Shown here: piece by piece, positions 1 through 8,399 of the stretch
How positions within the stretch are numbered: the stretch's first letter is position 1
How the letters are laid out: the number at the start of each line of letters is the position of its first letter
Assembly (NCBI RefSeq): GCF_017356035.1
Contig: NZ_JAFIQX010000013.1
Location: forward strand, 62,001-126,000
DNA from: Longitalea luteola
GTDB lineage: Bacteria > Bacteroidota > Bacteroidia > Chitinophagales > Chitinophagaceae
Direction of reading: 5' to 3'
DNA: 64,000 bases
Notes under the pieces: generated by a model
What the model was told of the DNA's origin: nothing
Seen by the model: the letters and a program-made list of their open reading frames with translations, nothing else
The model's database searches: none
Translations under genes and position numbers: made by a program

Positions 1-240
1 CAGGCGCCGAGGGGAAAGGTGGTGGATTTCAGAGTGCCAATAAAACTCGGAGATGTGGTTGTTGCCCCAGGCGATATTGTCATAGGTGATATCGATGGCG
101 TTTGTATTGTGCCGGCCAATGCTGTAGAGGAAGTGTTTCGCCTGGCTATTAAGAAAGCAAGAGGAGAAAAAATGGTATACAGTAAGATAGTGGAGGGAAT
201 GAGCGCCAGGGAAGCATTTTACACCTATGGCATTTTATAA
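1..240 (+). CDS. RraA family aldolase/demethylmenaquinone methyltransferase-like protein (C-terminal part)
   Basis: The reading frame is open from the first base of the window, so the gene starts upstream and only about 79 C-terminal residues are seen. The segment with PGDIVIGDIDGVCIVP followed by an acidic/lysine-rich helix is the typical end of RraA-like proteins, which include HMG/CHA aldolases and oxaloacetate decarboxylases that cleave 2-oxo acids to pyruvate. Retro-aldol cleavage as the last step of the downstream pathway is inference from the neighbouring dehydratase and dehydrogenase. The next gene starts 14 bases after the stop, consistent with one operon. Family assignment is good; substrate is unknown. 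Confidence 0.8.
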   Translation, partial: QAPRGKVVDFRVPIKLGDVVVAPGDIVIGDIDGVCIVPANAVEEVFRLAIKKARGEKMVYSKIVEGMSAREAFYTYGIL

Positions 241-254
241 TAATAGTATAACGT

Positions 255-1031
255 ATGAACCTTGCAGGAAAGAATATACTGGTTACAGGTGGCGGCGGTT
301 TCGGTGTGGGCGAAGGCATTTGCAGAGTGCTTTTATCAAATGGGGCTACGGTGATCATCAACGAGCGGGATGGTACTAACGCAGCAATGGCCGGCAAGAA
401 ATTTCCGGAAGCCCTCACTATTGTTGCCGACGTTAGTAAGCCTTCTGAAGTAGAAGCAATGTTTCAGCAGCTCAGCAAAAAAGTGCGGGTACTCCATGGT
501 TTGGTCAATAATGCAGGCGTTGGGCTGAATAAACCAGCTCATGAAGCAACAGAGCAGGAATTTGGGGAGTTGTACGATGTGGATATGAAAGGCGTGTGGT
601 TGATGTCGAAGTTCTTTGTGAATCAGCTGCTGAAGAATGGCAGTAAGGGAAATATTGTAAATATTTCGTCGGTCCATGCACATGCTACCATTTCCGGCTA
701 TGCTTTATACGCAAGTGCCAAATCCGCAGTGGAAGGCTTTACCAGGGGAATGGCAGTAGAACTGGGTAAGTATGATATCCGGGTAAATGCAGTGGCGCCG
801 GGGTATGTTCACGCACAGCAAAACTATGCGCTGATCAGCAAGTTTACAGATGATCCTGAACAATGGGTTGAAGATCTTATCTCAAAAGAACAGGTACTGC
901 ACAAAAGAATAGAACCGGATGATTGCGGGAATGCAGTCGCCTTCCTGCTTTCCGATGCCAGTAGTTGTGTGACTGGACAAACGCTGTACGTAGATGGCGG
1001 AAATACGATCAAATTGTTTGGCTCTATTTAA
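255..1031 (+). CDS. SDR family NAD(P)-dependent oxidoreductase
   Basis: A 258-residue classical short-chain dehydrogenase. The Gly-rich cofactor loop is TGGGGFGVGEG (residues 11-21), NNAG lies at 85-88, the catalytic Ser is in the NISS segment near 138, and the catalytic YASAK (Tyr152, Lys156) follows. The C-terminal SSCVTGQTLYVDGG segment is typical of sugar and hydroxyacid dehydrogenases such as 2-keto-3-deoxy-L-fuconate dehydrogenase. It sits between an RraA-like aldolase and an enolase-family dehydratase, so oxidation of a 2-keto-3-deoxy sugar acid is a reasonable inference. The exact substrate cannot be read from sequence. Confidence 0.9.
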   Translation: MNLAGKNILVTGGGGFGVGEGICRVLLSNGATVIINERDGTNAAMAGKKFPEALTIVADVSKPSEVEAMFQQLSKKVRVLHGLVNNAGVGLNKPAHEATEQEFGELYDVDMKGVWLMSKFFVNQLLKNGSKGNIVNISSVHAHATISGYALYASAKSAVEGFTRGMAVELGKYDIRVNAVAPGYVHAQQNYALISKFTDDPEQWVEDLISKEQVLHKRIEPDDCGNAVAFLLSDASSCVTGQTLYVDGGNTIKLFGSI

Positions 1032-1038
1032 TATTACC

Positions 1039-2172
1039 ATGAAAATTTCACGAATCACCTGGTATGAAGTAATCGTACCTGCCCATAAAGGATCTATTAA
1101 TAGCAAAGAGATCAACAAACCACTGCATAAATTGCCCGTAGGAGCAAAGGAGGGATGGAGCCTGCAATTTGACGAGCTTCCAAAGCTGATAATAAAACTT
1201 GAGCTGGATTCAGGTATCATTGGCTGGGGCGAATGTTACCGCGGGCACAATGCCGCTGTCGTTGAAGACATCATTAACGTTCTACTCGGAAGAGATCTAC
1301 GCAGTCTTACTTTACAGAAATTACCATTTGTTTTTTGCAGGGAATATGATGGCTTTGAATGCGCCATCTGGGATGCCTATGCAAAAGCGCATAACATGCG
1401 GGTGGTAGACCTGTTGGGAGGCCCGGTGAGAGACAAAGTGAAAGTTGGCGCGTGGTCGGGGCACAGATCGATAGCTGAGGTAGGGGACCTGGTAAAAAAC
1501 TTTTCGGCAGCCGGATATGACTGTATAAAATTTAAATGTGATCTGGACGACAATGTTGTTGCCTGGTGCGAAGTGATCGCCGCAGAAGCACCGCGCATGC
1601 AGGTTATCCTGGATCCGAATGAAAGATGGGAATTTGGTTTTGAGGCACGTCGCAGAATGCATGCCCTGCAAAGAACAGGTAATGTTCTGTGCCTGGAAGA
1701 CCCTATTCCCCGATGGAAATTAGCCGAATTTGCTGCCCTCAGATCAATTGGTTCAATTCCCATTGTGCTGCATGTTTCTCTGCCTTATATCCTGCATGGG
1801 CAGCGTATCCAGGATGCCGTAAGAGCGATTCAACTCGATGCGGTAGATGGTTTCAATTTCAACGCCGGTTTGGCAGACTTTCAACGGTTAGACCACATTG
1901 CTGCAGCCGCTCAACTGCCCTGCTGGCATGGCTCTGAAATAGACCTTGGTATACTGGAAGCGATGTACGTGCATAGTTCCGCTGCTGCTGCCTCCTGTGT
2001 ATGGCCCGGCGATATATTCGGGCGAATGATCCGCGAACATGATCTGTTGAGAACACCATTGAAGTTTGAGCCGCCCTATGTTCACTTGCCGCAAGGTCCG
2101 GGCCTCGGCATAGAACCCGACATGGAAGCGATAGCGCATTACCAGGTCAATACAAAAGAGTATAAATTATAA
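1039..2172 (+). CDS. mandelate racemase/muconate lactonizing enzyme (enolase superfamily) dehydratase-like protein
   Basis: The ATG at 1039 is chosen because it starts MKISRITWYEV, the family's usual beginning; an upstream start at 994 would overlap the SDR gene. The 378-residue product has the KxK motif (Lys164, Lys166), LDPN (Asp192, Asn194), CLEDPIP (Glu220) and a late WHGSEID segment (His297, Glu300) as in mandelate racemase-type members. These enzymes abstract an alpha proton next to a carboxylate, and many dehydrate sugar acids. Where most members carry the third acidic metal ligand, this protein reads IPIVLHVSLPY, with His245 and no Asp/Glu. A sugar-acid dehydratase is the best guess; the specificity is unknown. 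Confidence 0.85.
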   Translation: MKISRITWYEVIVPAHKGSINSKEINKPLHKLPVGAKEGWSLQFDELPKLIIKLELDSGIIGWGECYRGHNAAVVEDIINVLLGRDLRSLTLQKLPFVFCREYDGFECAIWDAYAKAHNMRVVDLLGGPVRDKVKVGAWSGHRSIAEVGDLVKNFSAAGYDCIKFKCDLDDNVVAWCEVIAAEAPRMQVILDPNERWEFGFEARRRMHALQRTGNVLCLEDPIPRWKLAEFAALRSIGSIPIVLHVSLPYILHGQRIQDAVRAIQLDAVDGFNFNAGLADFQRLDHIAAAAQLPCWHGSEIDLGILEAMYVHSSAAAASCVWPGDIFGRMIREHDLLRTPLKFEPPYVHLPQGPGLGIEPDMEAIAHYQVNTKEYKL

Positions 2173-2174
2173 AT

Positions 2175-3050
2175 ATGAGAAATCCTTTTATCAGCACAGA
2201 TGCAGATAAAGCTGCCATATGGGAAATGCTTGTTACCCGCGATATCGATGCTTTTACAAAAAATGATTGGTCAGTCATTGAAGACGATTTTATTGAAGAA
2301 GGTTTTATTGGCATCGATGGAAAACTTCAACCCGATCCGGACAATTGGAAATTGAGTTTTCCGAACCTGGAGGCCTATAAAACAGAATGGTTGAACCAGG
2401 CGAATGCATTTCAAAAAACGACCTGGAGTGCAGATCCAAAGTCAATGGTGCTGCAAGCGACCCAGCTCGACCTCATCGAGATCCACGAAAGAACTGCATT
2501 GGCGCATAAGAAATTTGCAGGATCACTGAAAAAAGCAAATGGTGAACGAGTTCCCATGAACTGGCAAACATTGTATCACTGTCGTAAGGTGCAGAACAAG
2601 TGGAAGCTGAGCGGGTTTACCGGTTATATTCCTTATTTCATCGCCCATGAACCGCAAAAACAAAATACCATGATAAGAGTGCCCGAACATGCTTCACAAC
2701 ATACTACCGCAGGACCTTATTCACCCGTGTTGATCGTGCAGCCCGGCACGATGGTCGTGATCTCAGGCCAGGCGGCCATCGATACCGATGGAAAGGTTAT
2801 TGGAGATACCATTGACGAACAGGCGGCTTTTACCCTTGATAATTGCAGAAAGCAGCTGGGTTTTGCCGGGTGCGACCTTAATAATGTTTTTAAGGTCAAC
2901 GTTTACATGAAAGACCTGAAAGACTGGCCACAATTTAACGAAGTATATAAAAGATATTTCGGTTGGCCGCAACCCGTTCGCACCACTATACAGTGCGGGC
3001 TATTAGATAAGCTCTTGATAGAAATTGATATGTGGGCAGTAAAAAAATAA
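2175..3050 (+). CDS. NTF2/SnoaL-like domain fused to RidA (YjgF) domain
   Basis: A 291-residue two-domain protein. Residues 1 to about 160 look like an NTF2/SnoaL-type alpha+beta cone fold (an acidic helix, then WQTLYHCRKVQNKWKLSGF near the end of the domain). Residues about 165-291 are a full RidA domain: GPYSPV near its start, VVISGQ, and the conserved Arg in PQPVRTTIQ followed by LLIEIDMWAV. RidA proteins hydrolyse reactive imines and enamines. The gene starts 2 bases after the preceding stop, so it is translationally tied to the dehydratase gene. The fusion suggests one reactive intermediate is bound and hydrolysed here, which is inference. No catalytic residues were assigned in the N-terminal domain. 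Confidence 0.8.
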   Translation: MRNPFISTDADKAAIWEMLVTRDIDAFTKNDWSVIEDDFIEEGFIGIDGKLQPDPDNWKLSFPNLEAYKTEWLNQANAFQKTTWSADPKSMVLQATQLDLIEIHERTALAHKKFAGSLKKANGERVPMNWQTLYHCRKVQNKWKLSGFTGYIPYFIAHEPQKQNTMIRVPEHASQHTTAGPYSPVLIVQPGTMVVISGQAAIDTDGKVIGDTIDEQAAFTLDNCRKQLGFAGCDLNNVFKVNVYMKDLKDWPQFNEVYKRYFGWPQPVRTTIQCGLLDKLLIEIDMWAVKK

Positions 3051-3054
3051 TTGT

Positions 3055-3819
3055 ATGATCTGGGATCAACTGACATCATCACAAATAGCAGCGACAGACA
3101 GGAACATTCCGGTTATTTTGCCTTTAACGGCCACAGAACAGCATGGCCCGCACCTTCCATTAGCTACAGACAGAATGATTGCAGAGCATTTTATTTATTC
3201 ATTGAATGCTGAAATGAATGACAAAATACTTGTTCTGCCCTCGATATATGTTGGCTGCTCGCATCACCATATTGATTTTGCCGGAACACTGAGCCTGGAT
3301 CATACTACTTTTCTCGCCATTGTAAAAAATATGGTGAGGGCCGTCTTGCACCATGGCTTTCATAAGATCATCTTATTTAATAGCCACGGCGGCAATCAGG
3401 GAATTATGACGGTAATAATGGAACAGCTGGGTTTTGAGAATGCACATGCCCATTTTTTTGCAGCAACATGGTGGGCTATGGCAAGAGAGGCTCTAATGCA
3501 GGTTTCCGAAACAGGCAGGGGAGGAACAGGCCATGCATGTGAATTCGAAACTTCACTAATGTTACTGATCGCTGAAAAGCTGGTCGACAAAGCTAAAATA
3601 GAGCCGGGTGCCAACGCGCCAACATTTGAATGGGCTGAAGGCGATATGCTGTATGGTTCGGCAGCTTCCTACTTCCGTATGATCAAAACGATGACGCCGA
3701 ATGGTATTTACGGTGATCCAACAAAAGCGTCGGCTGAAAAAGGTAGAAAAATAACGGATTGTGTTCTCAGGTCTTTAAAGCAAATGGTTACTGATATTTA
3801 TAAAATGAATACAACCTAA
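3055..3819 (+). CDS. creatininase family protein (metal-dependent amido/cyclo-hydrolase)
   Basis: A 254-residue protein of the creatininase/FAPy-deformylase family. The metal-ligand pattern is visible: TEQHGPHLPLATD supplies Glu28, His30 and Asp39, SHGGNQG supplies another His, and GHACEFETSL supplies the later Glu. Relatives hydrolyse cyclic amides, and one branch opens keto-inositol rings (3-dehydro-scyllo-inosose hydrolase). It begins 4 bases after the RidA fusion gene and is followed by a sugar symporter, so a ring-opening or amide-cleaving step in the same catabolic route is likely. The substrate is not predictable. Confidence 0.85.
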   Translation: MIWDQLTSSQIAATDRNIPVILPLTATEQHGPHLPLATDRMIAEHFIYSLNAEMNDKILVLPSIYVGCSHHHIDFAGTLSLDHTTFLAIVKNMVRAVLHHGFHKIILFNSHGGNQGIMTVIMEQLGFENAHAHFFAATWWAMAREALMQVSETGRGGTGHACEFETSLMLLIAEKLVDKAKIEPGANAPTFEWAEGDMLYGSAASYFRMIKTMTPNGIYGDPTKASAEKGRKITDCVLRSLKQMVTDIYKMNTT

Positions 3820-3828
3820 TTGACCGAT

Positions 3829-5163
3829 ATGAAGAAAGGGATACAAACAAAAACGCCAATGAATAATTACGCCGCGATGGTGATAATAGGCGTGCTGTTT
3901 TTCATATTCGGGTTTGTGAACTGGTTAAACTCCTTATTGATCCCGTACTTCAAGCTCGTCTGCAATTTGAACAATACACAGTCAATGCTCGTGGCTTTCA
4001 TTTTCTATTTTGGTTATTTTGTCATGGCCATTCCTTCTTCGATGATCTTGAAAAGAACAGGCTTTAAGAATGGGATCATGATCGGGTTGTGGATCATGGC
4101 GGCGGGTTCACTCATTTTTATTCCGGCTTCATGTGTCCGCAGCTATCCTATGTTTTTATTGGGGCTGTTTGTACAGGCAACGGGACTTACGATTATGCAA
4201 ACGGCCGCCAATCCTTACGTGACGATAATGGGTCCTATCGAGAGCGCAGCCCGCCGGATCAGTATCATGGGAGTTTGTAATAAAGTGGCGGGAGCTATTG
4301 CTCCATTGATCTTTATTCATGCCATTACAAAAAATCCTGACGAGATCGATCAAACGAAAGCTTTATTATCAGGGTTGGATTCCATTCAACAGGCCGGCCT
4401 GTTAAATAGCCTGGCATCCAGGCTGATAATTCCGTATGTGATCATGGCCGCTGTTTTATGTTGCCTGGGTATTATGATCAGGTATTCACCATTAAAAGAA
4501 GCAAAGGAGCAGGAGGCTGAGAATAAAAGGGCGCCGGCAGCCGACACCAGGACCAGTATCCTGCAGTTCCCTTACCTGATCCTCGGAGCGTTGGCTATCT
4601 TTTTTGCAGTAGGGGTAGAAGTACTGGCCGTTGATTCCATCATTTCCTATAGCCAGTTCAATGGATACAGCTTCAGAGAGGCTAAATTCTTTGCAACCTA
4701 TACCTTGCTGATAATGGTGATCAGCTACATAACGGGCGCTATTGTGATACCGCGATATATTACGCAGAAAAAAGTTTTGCAGGTATCGGCTATCCTCGGG
4801 TTAATGCTGTCAGCAGGGGCGATCTTTATTGTTGGTAAACCTTCGCTTTGGCTGATCGCTTCGCTGGGCTTGTGCAATGCATTATTATGGCCATCTATCT
4901 GGCCTTTAGCCCTGGAAGGCCTTGGCAGGTTTACCAAGCAAGGATCTGCGATTTTAATAATGGGGGTGGTTGGCGGCGCAGTGATGCCATTGTTATATGG
5001 CTTGTTAAGCGATCATTATGATCAGCAGATGGGGTATTGGATCATGATCCCCTCATATGCTTTCCTGTTATTTTATGCTGTGAAGGGTAGTACCTGGGGC
5101 AGTCATAAACCTTTGCCGGCAGAAGAACAACCATTAACCATCAAACCGACGATTTCAAAGTGA
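3829..5163 (+). CDS. sugar MFS transporter, FucP/NagP type
   Basis: The ATG at 3829 lies 9 bases after the creatininase stop; a TTG at 3820 is less likely. The 444-residue product is an inner-membrane protein with about 12 hydrophobic segments. The FFIFGFVNWLNSLLIPYFK start and QTAANPYVTIMGP loop resemble L-fucose:proton symporters and related N-acetylglucosamine or glucose permeases of Bacteroidota. As the last enzyme-linked gene of the cluster it probably imports the substrate or an oligosaccharide fragment across the inner membrane. The sugar transported is unknown. Confidence 0.88.
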   Translation: MKKGIQTKTPMNNYAAMVIIGVLFFIFGFVNWLNSLLIPYFKLVCNLNNTQSMLVAFIFYFGYFVMAIPSSMILKRTGFKNGIMIGLWIMAAGSLIFIPASCVRSYPMFLLGLFVQATGLTIMQTAANPYVTIMGPIESAARRISIMGVCNKVAGAIAPLIFIHAITKNPDEIDQTKALLSGLDSIQQAGLLNSLASRLIIPYVIMAAVLCCLGIMIRYSPLKEAKEQEAENKRAPAADTRTSILQFPYLILGALAIFFAVGVEVLAVDSIISYSQFNGYSFREAKFFATYTLLIMVISYITGAIVIPRYITQKKVLQVSAILGLMLSAGAIFIVGKPSLWLIASLGLCNALLWPSIWPLALEGLGRFTKQGSAILIMGVVGGAVMPLLYGLLSDHYDQQMGYWIMIPSYAFLLFYAVKGSTWGSHKPLPAEEQPLTIKPTISK

Positions 5164-5321
5164 CAGTGTACCCGTGCATGTAATCGACTACGAGGCCGGG
5201 GATAACTGGAACGGATAGTACAATTTTTTAATATTGTCGTTGGCTAAAGCTTTTCCAATAAAATTTATAAAAATTAACCCGTTCTACTGTTTTTTGGCAG
5301 GGATTTTATAAAGTTGTAAGT

Positions 5322-6665
5322 ATGAAACAGTTACTTACTCTCCTTAATATTGCTCTCGCATATCCGGCGACCGCCCAAACGCTTAATGACGTATACATTG
5401 GTGCGCAACTATATACAACTCCTTTTGATGGCATGCAGATCAATAACATTGTTATTTACTTCAGAAATGACGGCAGTTTCAATGATCAGCTAAACACAGC
5501 TGACTGGAAAACCACAGTTACCGGTACTTATGTCATTAAGAACAAACTGGTAAAACTGTCGTTCAGGAACGGCCAGGAACCTGTCACCTACCAATTGGCG
5601 GCCAATGGTAATTTGGTAAGTATGGCTGGTATTAAGCACACCTTATACAAAGTAAAGAAGGTAACCAGTTTAACGGCCTCAGCTTATGAAAAAAGATCAG
5701 GCAGCAGCCGGGGCGGCATGGGAACCGGCATGCCGGCTGCGGGTGTATTTTCTTCAAACTATTTGCATTTTGATGGGAAAGGGAATTTTTCTTTCAATCG
5801 GTCAGGTATTGTTGGTATCGGGTCTAATGATGCAGCCGGAAAGTATGAAAAGAATAGTAAAGGCAGTGGCAGGTATAAGTTAGGTGACGGAGAAATAATA
5901 TTGACCTTTAAGGATGGCAGCGTTAGCAAACATAGTTTCTTTTACAGTCCGCCAAATGAAGAAGATCTGATATTGTTAGATGGTGAGTTCTATTTCAGGG
6001 AGAAGGAGGGGCATCAGCCAGAGGAAGCAGTTGCTTCGGAAACAAAAAATGATGCTCTGCCGTCTGCCGCTGAATTAATGAACGAGTTACGGTTACGGTA
6101 TGGTGGAGAAAGCATCGATAACATAACGACCCTTAAAGAAACGGCTACTATTAGCGGCAATATGGAGGCTGTTTCAGTTACTGATATCGTAAATAATAAA
6201 ATACGGCTTGAGATCAGGCAGCATGGTCAATTGCTGATGGTTAAACAACTGGAAGGTGATTCAGGCTGGCAATGGGTAAAAGGCAAAAGGTCTGCACTGC
6301 TGCAACGCGATAAGGAAGAGCTGCGCTTAAGTTTATACCAGGGCGTTCTTGGGTTACATAAAAAATTGAATGGTTATTTTACAAAAGGAACTGTCGCGAG
6401 ATCAGGCAGCGATTATATGATCACTTTTTATAAAGGCGATAAAAAGCTGGTGTATTTGATCGGCAGCGATTATTCGTTGAAGGGTAATGCGTATTCGGTA
6501 ACAGAGGCGCCGAATATGTCGGTATATAAAAATTTTGCTAAGTCAAAAGGTATTACCTATCCTTCGGTTACGGAAACTACAGATGGAAGGAACAAGCTGA
6601 CAGTAACAACAACAAGCATGGAGTTCAACCCTGTTTTGACAGCAGATAGCTGGATGGCCCCATAG
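5322..6665 (+). CDS. secreted beta-rich protein of unknown function with LolA-like C-terminal region
   Basis: A 447-residue protein starting with a Sec-type signal peptide (cleavage near PATAQ). Residues about 25-235 contain two similar beta-strand-rich modules (ending near GTYVIKNKLVKLSF and GKYEKNSKGSGRYKLGD), resembling the short beta modules used to print or store response values in Bacteroidota secreted proteins. Residues about 250-447 resemble outer-membrane lipoprotein-sorting or peptidase-associated beta domains, ending with the common EFNPVLTADSWMAP type of tail. It follows the transporter by 158 bases and may belong to the same locus. No enzymatic motif was recognised. Confidence 0.65.
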   Translation: MKQLLTLLNIALAYPATAQTLNDVYIGAQLYTTPFDGMQINNIVIYFRNDGSFNDQLNTADWKTTVTGTYVIKNKLVKLSFRNGQEPVTYQLAANGNLVSMAGIKHTLYKVKKVTSLTASAYEKRSGSSRGGMGTGMPAAGVFSSNYLHFDGKGNFSFNRSGIVGIGSNDAAGKYEKNSKGSGRYKLGDGEIILTFKDGSVSKHSFFYSPPNEEDLILLDGEFYFREKEGHQPEEAVASETKNDALPSAAELMNELRLRYGGESIDNITTLKETATISGNMEAVSVTDIVNNKIRLEIRQHGQLLMVKQLEGDSGWQWVKGKRSALLQRDKEELRLSLYQGVLGLHKKLNGYFTKGTVARSGSDYMITFYKGDKKLVYLIGSDYSLKGNAYSVTEAPNMSVYKNFAKSKGITYPSVTETTDGRNKLTVTTTSMEFNPVLTADSWMAP

Positions 6666-6792
6666 CCGGCACATATTTCTATCCTGATTCAAGGACAACG
6701 TTTGGAATTTGCGATAATGCCGTATGTGCCCGATTAGATGCTCAAACAAAAAGTTTTGAGTTATCTTTAGCTTTTATGCATAATATATTATC

Positions 6793-7956
6793 ATGATCAA
6801 GGTCTTTCTGTCTTTAGGGTTAATGATAGCCGGATTGTATGTTAAGCATGGCAACAGCAATGAGAATATGCAGTCTGCTGTTGCAAAAAAACCGGGTGTT
6901 GTTCTGGAAGAATTTTTGTTTACGAGTGCACCCTTTCCTTCCTGCCATGCTGTTACCCTCGTTGAGCTGGAAAACAGGGAACTGCTCGCTACCTATTTTG
7001 GTGGTACCTATGAGCGGCATCCGGATGTTGAGATACGATTGCAACGTAAAAAATCAGATGGCGCCTGGACGGCTCCAATAAGTGTGGCGGATGGTATACA
7101 GCCAGATGGTAAACGATTTCCTACCTGGAACCCGGTTATTTTTCAACCGAAAGGAGGACCCTTGACGCTTTATTACAAAGTTGGACCCAGTCCTAAAGAA
7201 TGGTGGGGAGAATTTAAGACCTCCAGCGATAATGGAGTTTCCTGGAGTAAAGCGCAGAGATTGCCGGATAGCATACTTGGTCCGATAAAAAACAAACCGA
7301 TCCAGTTGAGTGACGGCACCATTCTTTCCGGATCGAGCACGGAGGATCACGGATGGCGGGCCCATATAGAGCGTAGTACAGACGGCGGTAAGAACTGGAG
7401 TGTCATCGGGCCACTGAATGATCCTAAAAAACTGGGTGCAATACAACCCACCTTACTTACGCATGCCGATGGCAGCATTCAGATGTTGTGCAGAACGCCT
7501 AACAATCAGGATGGCCATATTGCAGAATGCTGGTCGCGGGATAAAGGCCTTACCTGGTCGGAAATGAAGCCCTCCACGCTGCCCAACAATAACTCAGGTC
7601 TGGACGCTGTTACCCTTAAAGATGGGCGACATGTCCTGGTCTATAATCACTCAACACGCGATCAAAAAGGCATGGGGCACAAAGGACGCGGGGTCATCAA
7701 TGTAGCTGTAAGTAAGAATGGCAAAGACTGGGAAGCGGCGTTAATACTCGATTATATCGACCAGCCAAACAAACAATATTCCTACCCCTCCCTTATTCAA
7801 ACTTCCGATGGGTTGGTGCACATCGTATATACCTGGCACCGGACACGGATCAAACATGTTGTTATAGATCCGAACAAACTGGAAACTTTTCCCATAAAAG
7901 ATGGCCGGTGGCCGTATGATAAAATACCGCTTGTAAAAAGCAGTGAGAAACAGTAA
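6793..7956 (+). CDS. sialidase-like BNR/Asp-box beta-propeller protein (exo-alpha-sialidase family annotation)
   Basis: A 387-residue exported propeller with an N-terminal hydrophobic signal. Asp-box repeats are visible as SSDNGVSWSK, STDGGKNWSV and SRDKGLTWSE, spaced as in BNR_2 sialidase-fold proteins. The canonical Arg-Ile-Pro motif near the start of true GH33 sialidases is not present; the equivalent segment reads PFPSCHAVTL. Sialic acid specificity is therefore doubtful, and it may act on another acidic or deoxy sugar. It lies downstream of the sugar-acid operon, so it may release the sugar whose catabolism is encoded upstream (inference). Confidence 0.8.
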   Translation: MIKVFLSLGLMIAGLYVKHGNSNENMQSAVAKKPGVVLEEFLFTSAPFPSCHAVTLVELENRELLATYFGGTYERHPDVEIRLQRKKSDGAWTAPISVADGIQPDGKRFPTWNPVIFQPKGGPLTLYYKVGPSPKEWWGEFKTSSDNGVSWSKAQRLPDSILGPIKNKPIQLSDGTILSGSSTEDHGWRAHIERSTDGGKNWSVIGPLNDPKKLGAIQPTLLTHADGSIQMLCRTPNNQDGHIAECWSRDKGLTWSEMKPSTLPNNNSGLDAVTLKDGRHVLVYNHSTRDQKGMGHKGRGVINVAVSKNGKDWEAALILDYIDQPNKQYSYPSLIQTSDGLVHIVYTWHRTRIKHVVIDPNKLETFPIKDGRWPYDKIPLVKSSEKQ

Positions 7957-8093
7957 TTACTTTGAACCGTATCTTGGTTAAAACCGGCCACACTCGTTCC
8001 TGCCCACGGCAGGCGCCCTATGCTGGCAGAATTTTTAGTGATTAAATAATAAATGGCAGCTGCTGCCAATTGTTTAATTAAAAAAATACTGTC

Positions 8094-8282
8094 ATGAAAG
8101 TAAAGGAAATGGCTACTTCAGCCGCAGAAATGGTAGGATCCCGTGTAGTAGCAAAAGGAGCGAATAAAGCTATTCAGTCATTACCCATGCAAAAGCAGAA
8201 TAAGATAAGAGGCGCCCTGATGATTGGTGCGGCAATGTTCATGCTTGTGTCTGGCTTGAAGATGCTTAAAAGAAGGGGCTGA
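8094..8282 (+). CDS. small membrane protein, 62 residues, unknown function
   Basis: A short ORF with ATG start, a basic and alanine-rich N-terminal half and one hydrophobic segment near the C-terminus (ALMIGAAMFMLVSGLKML), ending in KRRG. Codon use looks like its neighbours, and the ORF is followed by a 12-bp perfect hairpin at 8326-8364, which supports a real transcription unit. No family was recognised. Confidence 0.55.
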   Translation: MKVKEMATSAAEMVGSRVVAKGANKAIQSLPMQKQNKIRGALMIGAAMFMLVSGLKMLKRRG

Positions 8283-8325
8283 AAACTTATTGTTGAGCGT
8301 TCGCAAAACAATCTTTACCGAAATC

Positions 8326-8364
8326 AATGCAAAACGCCTCAAATAAATGATCGCGTTTTGCATT
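8326..8364. terminator. hairpin between convergent genes, probable bidirectional terminator
   Basis: A perfect 12-bp stem (aatgcaaaacgc / gcgttttgcatt) with a 15-base loop lies between the plus-strand small membrane protein and the minus-strand ferritin-like gene. The stem ends are A/T rich on both sides. Confidence 0.6.
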
Positions 8365-8399
8365 ATTTCCGGCCCATACAATGCTGTATGGCTATATAG

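Noticed and set aside
19-240. GTG at 19 as the start of the first gene
   Set aside because: The frame is open to the first base of the window and the sequence is the C-terminal half of an RraA-like domain, so the gene starts outside the window.
994-1038. Upstream start of the enolase-family gene
   Set aside because: It overlaps the SDR gene and adds residues without family match; the ATG at 1039 gives the expected N-terminus.
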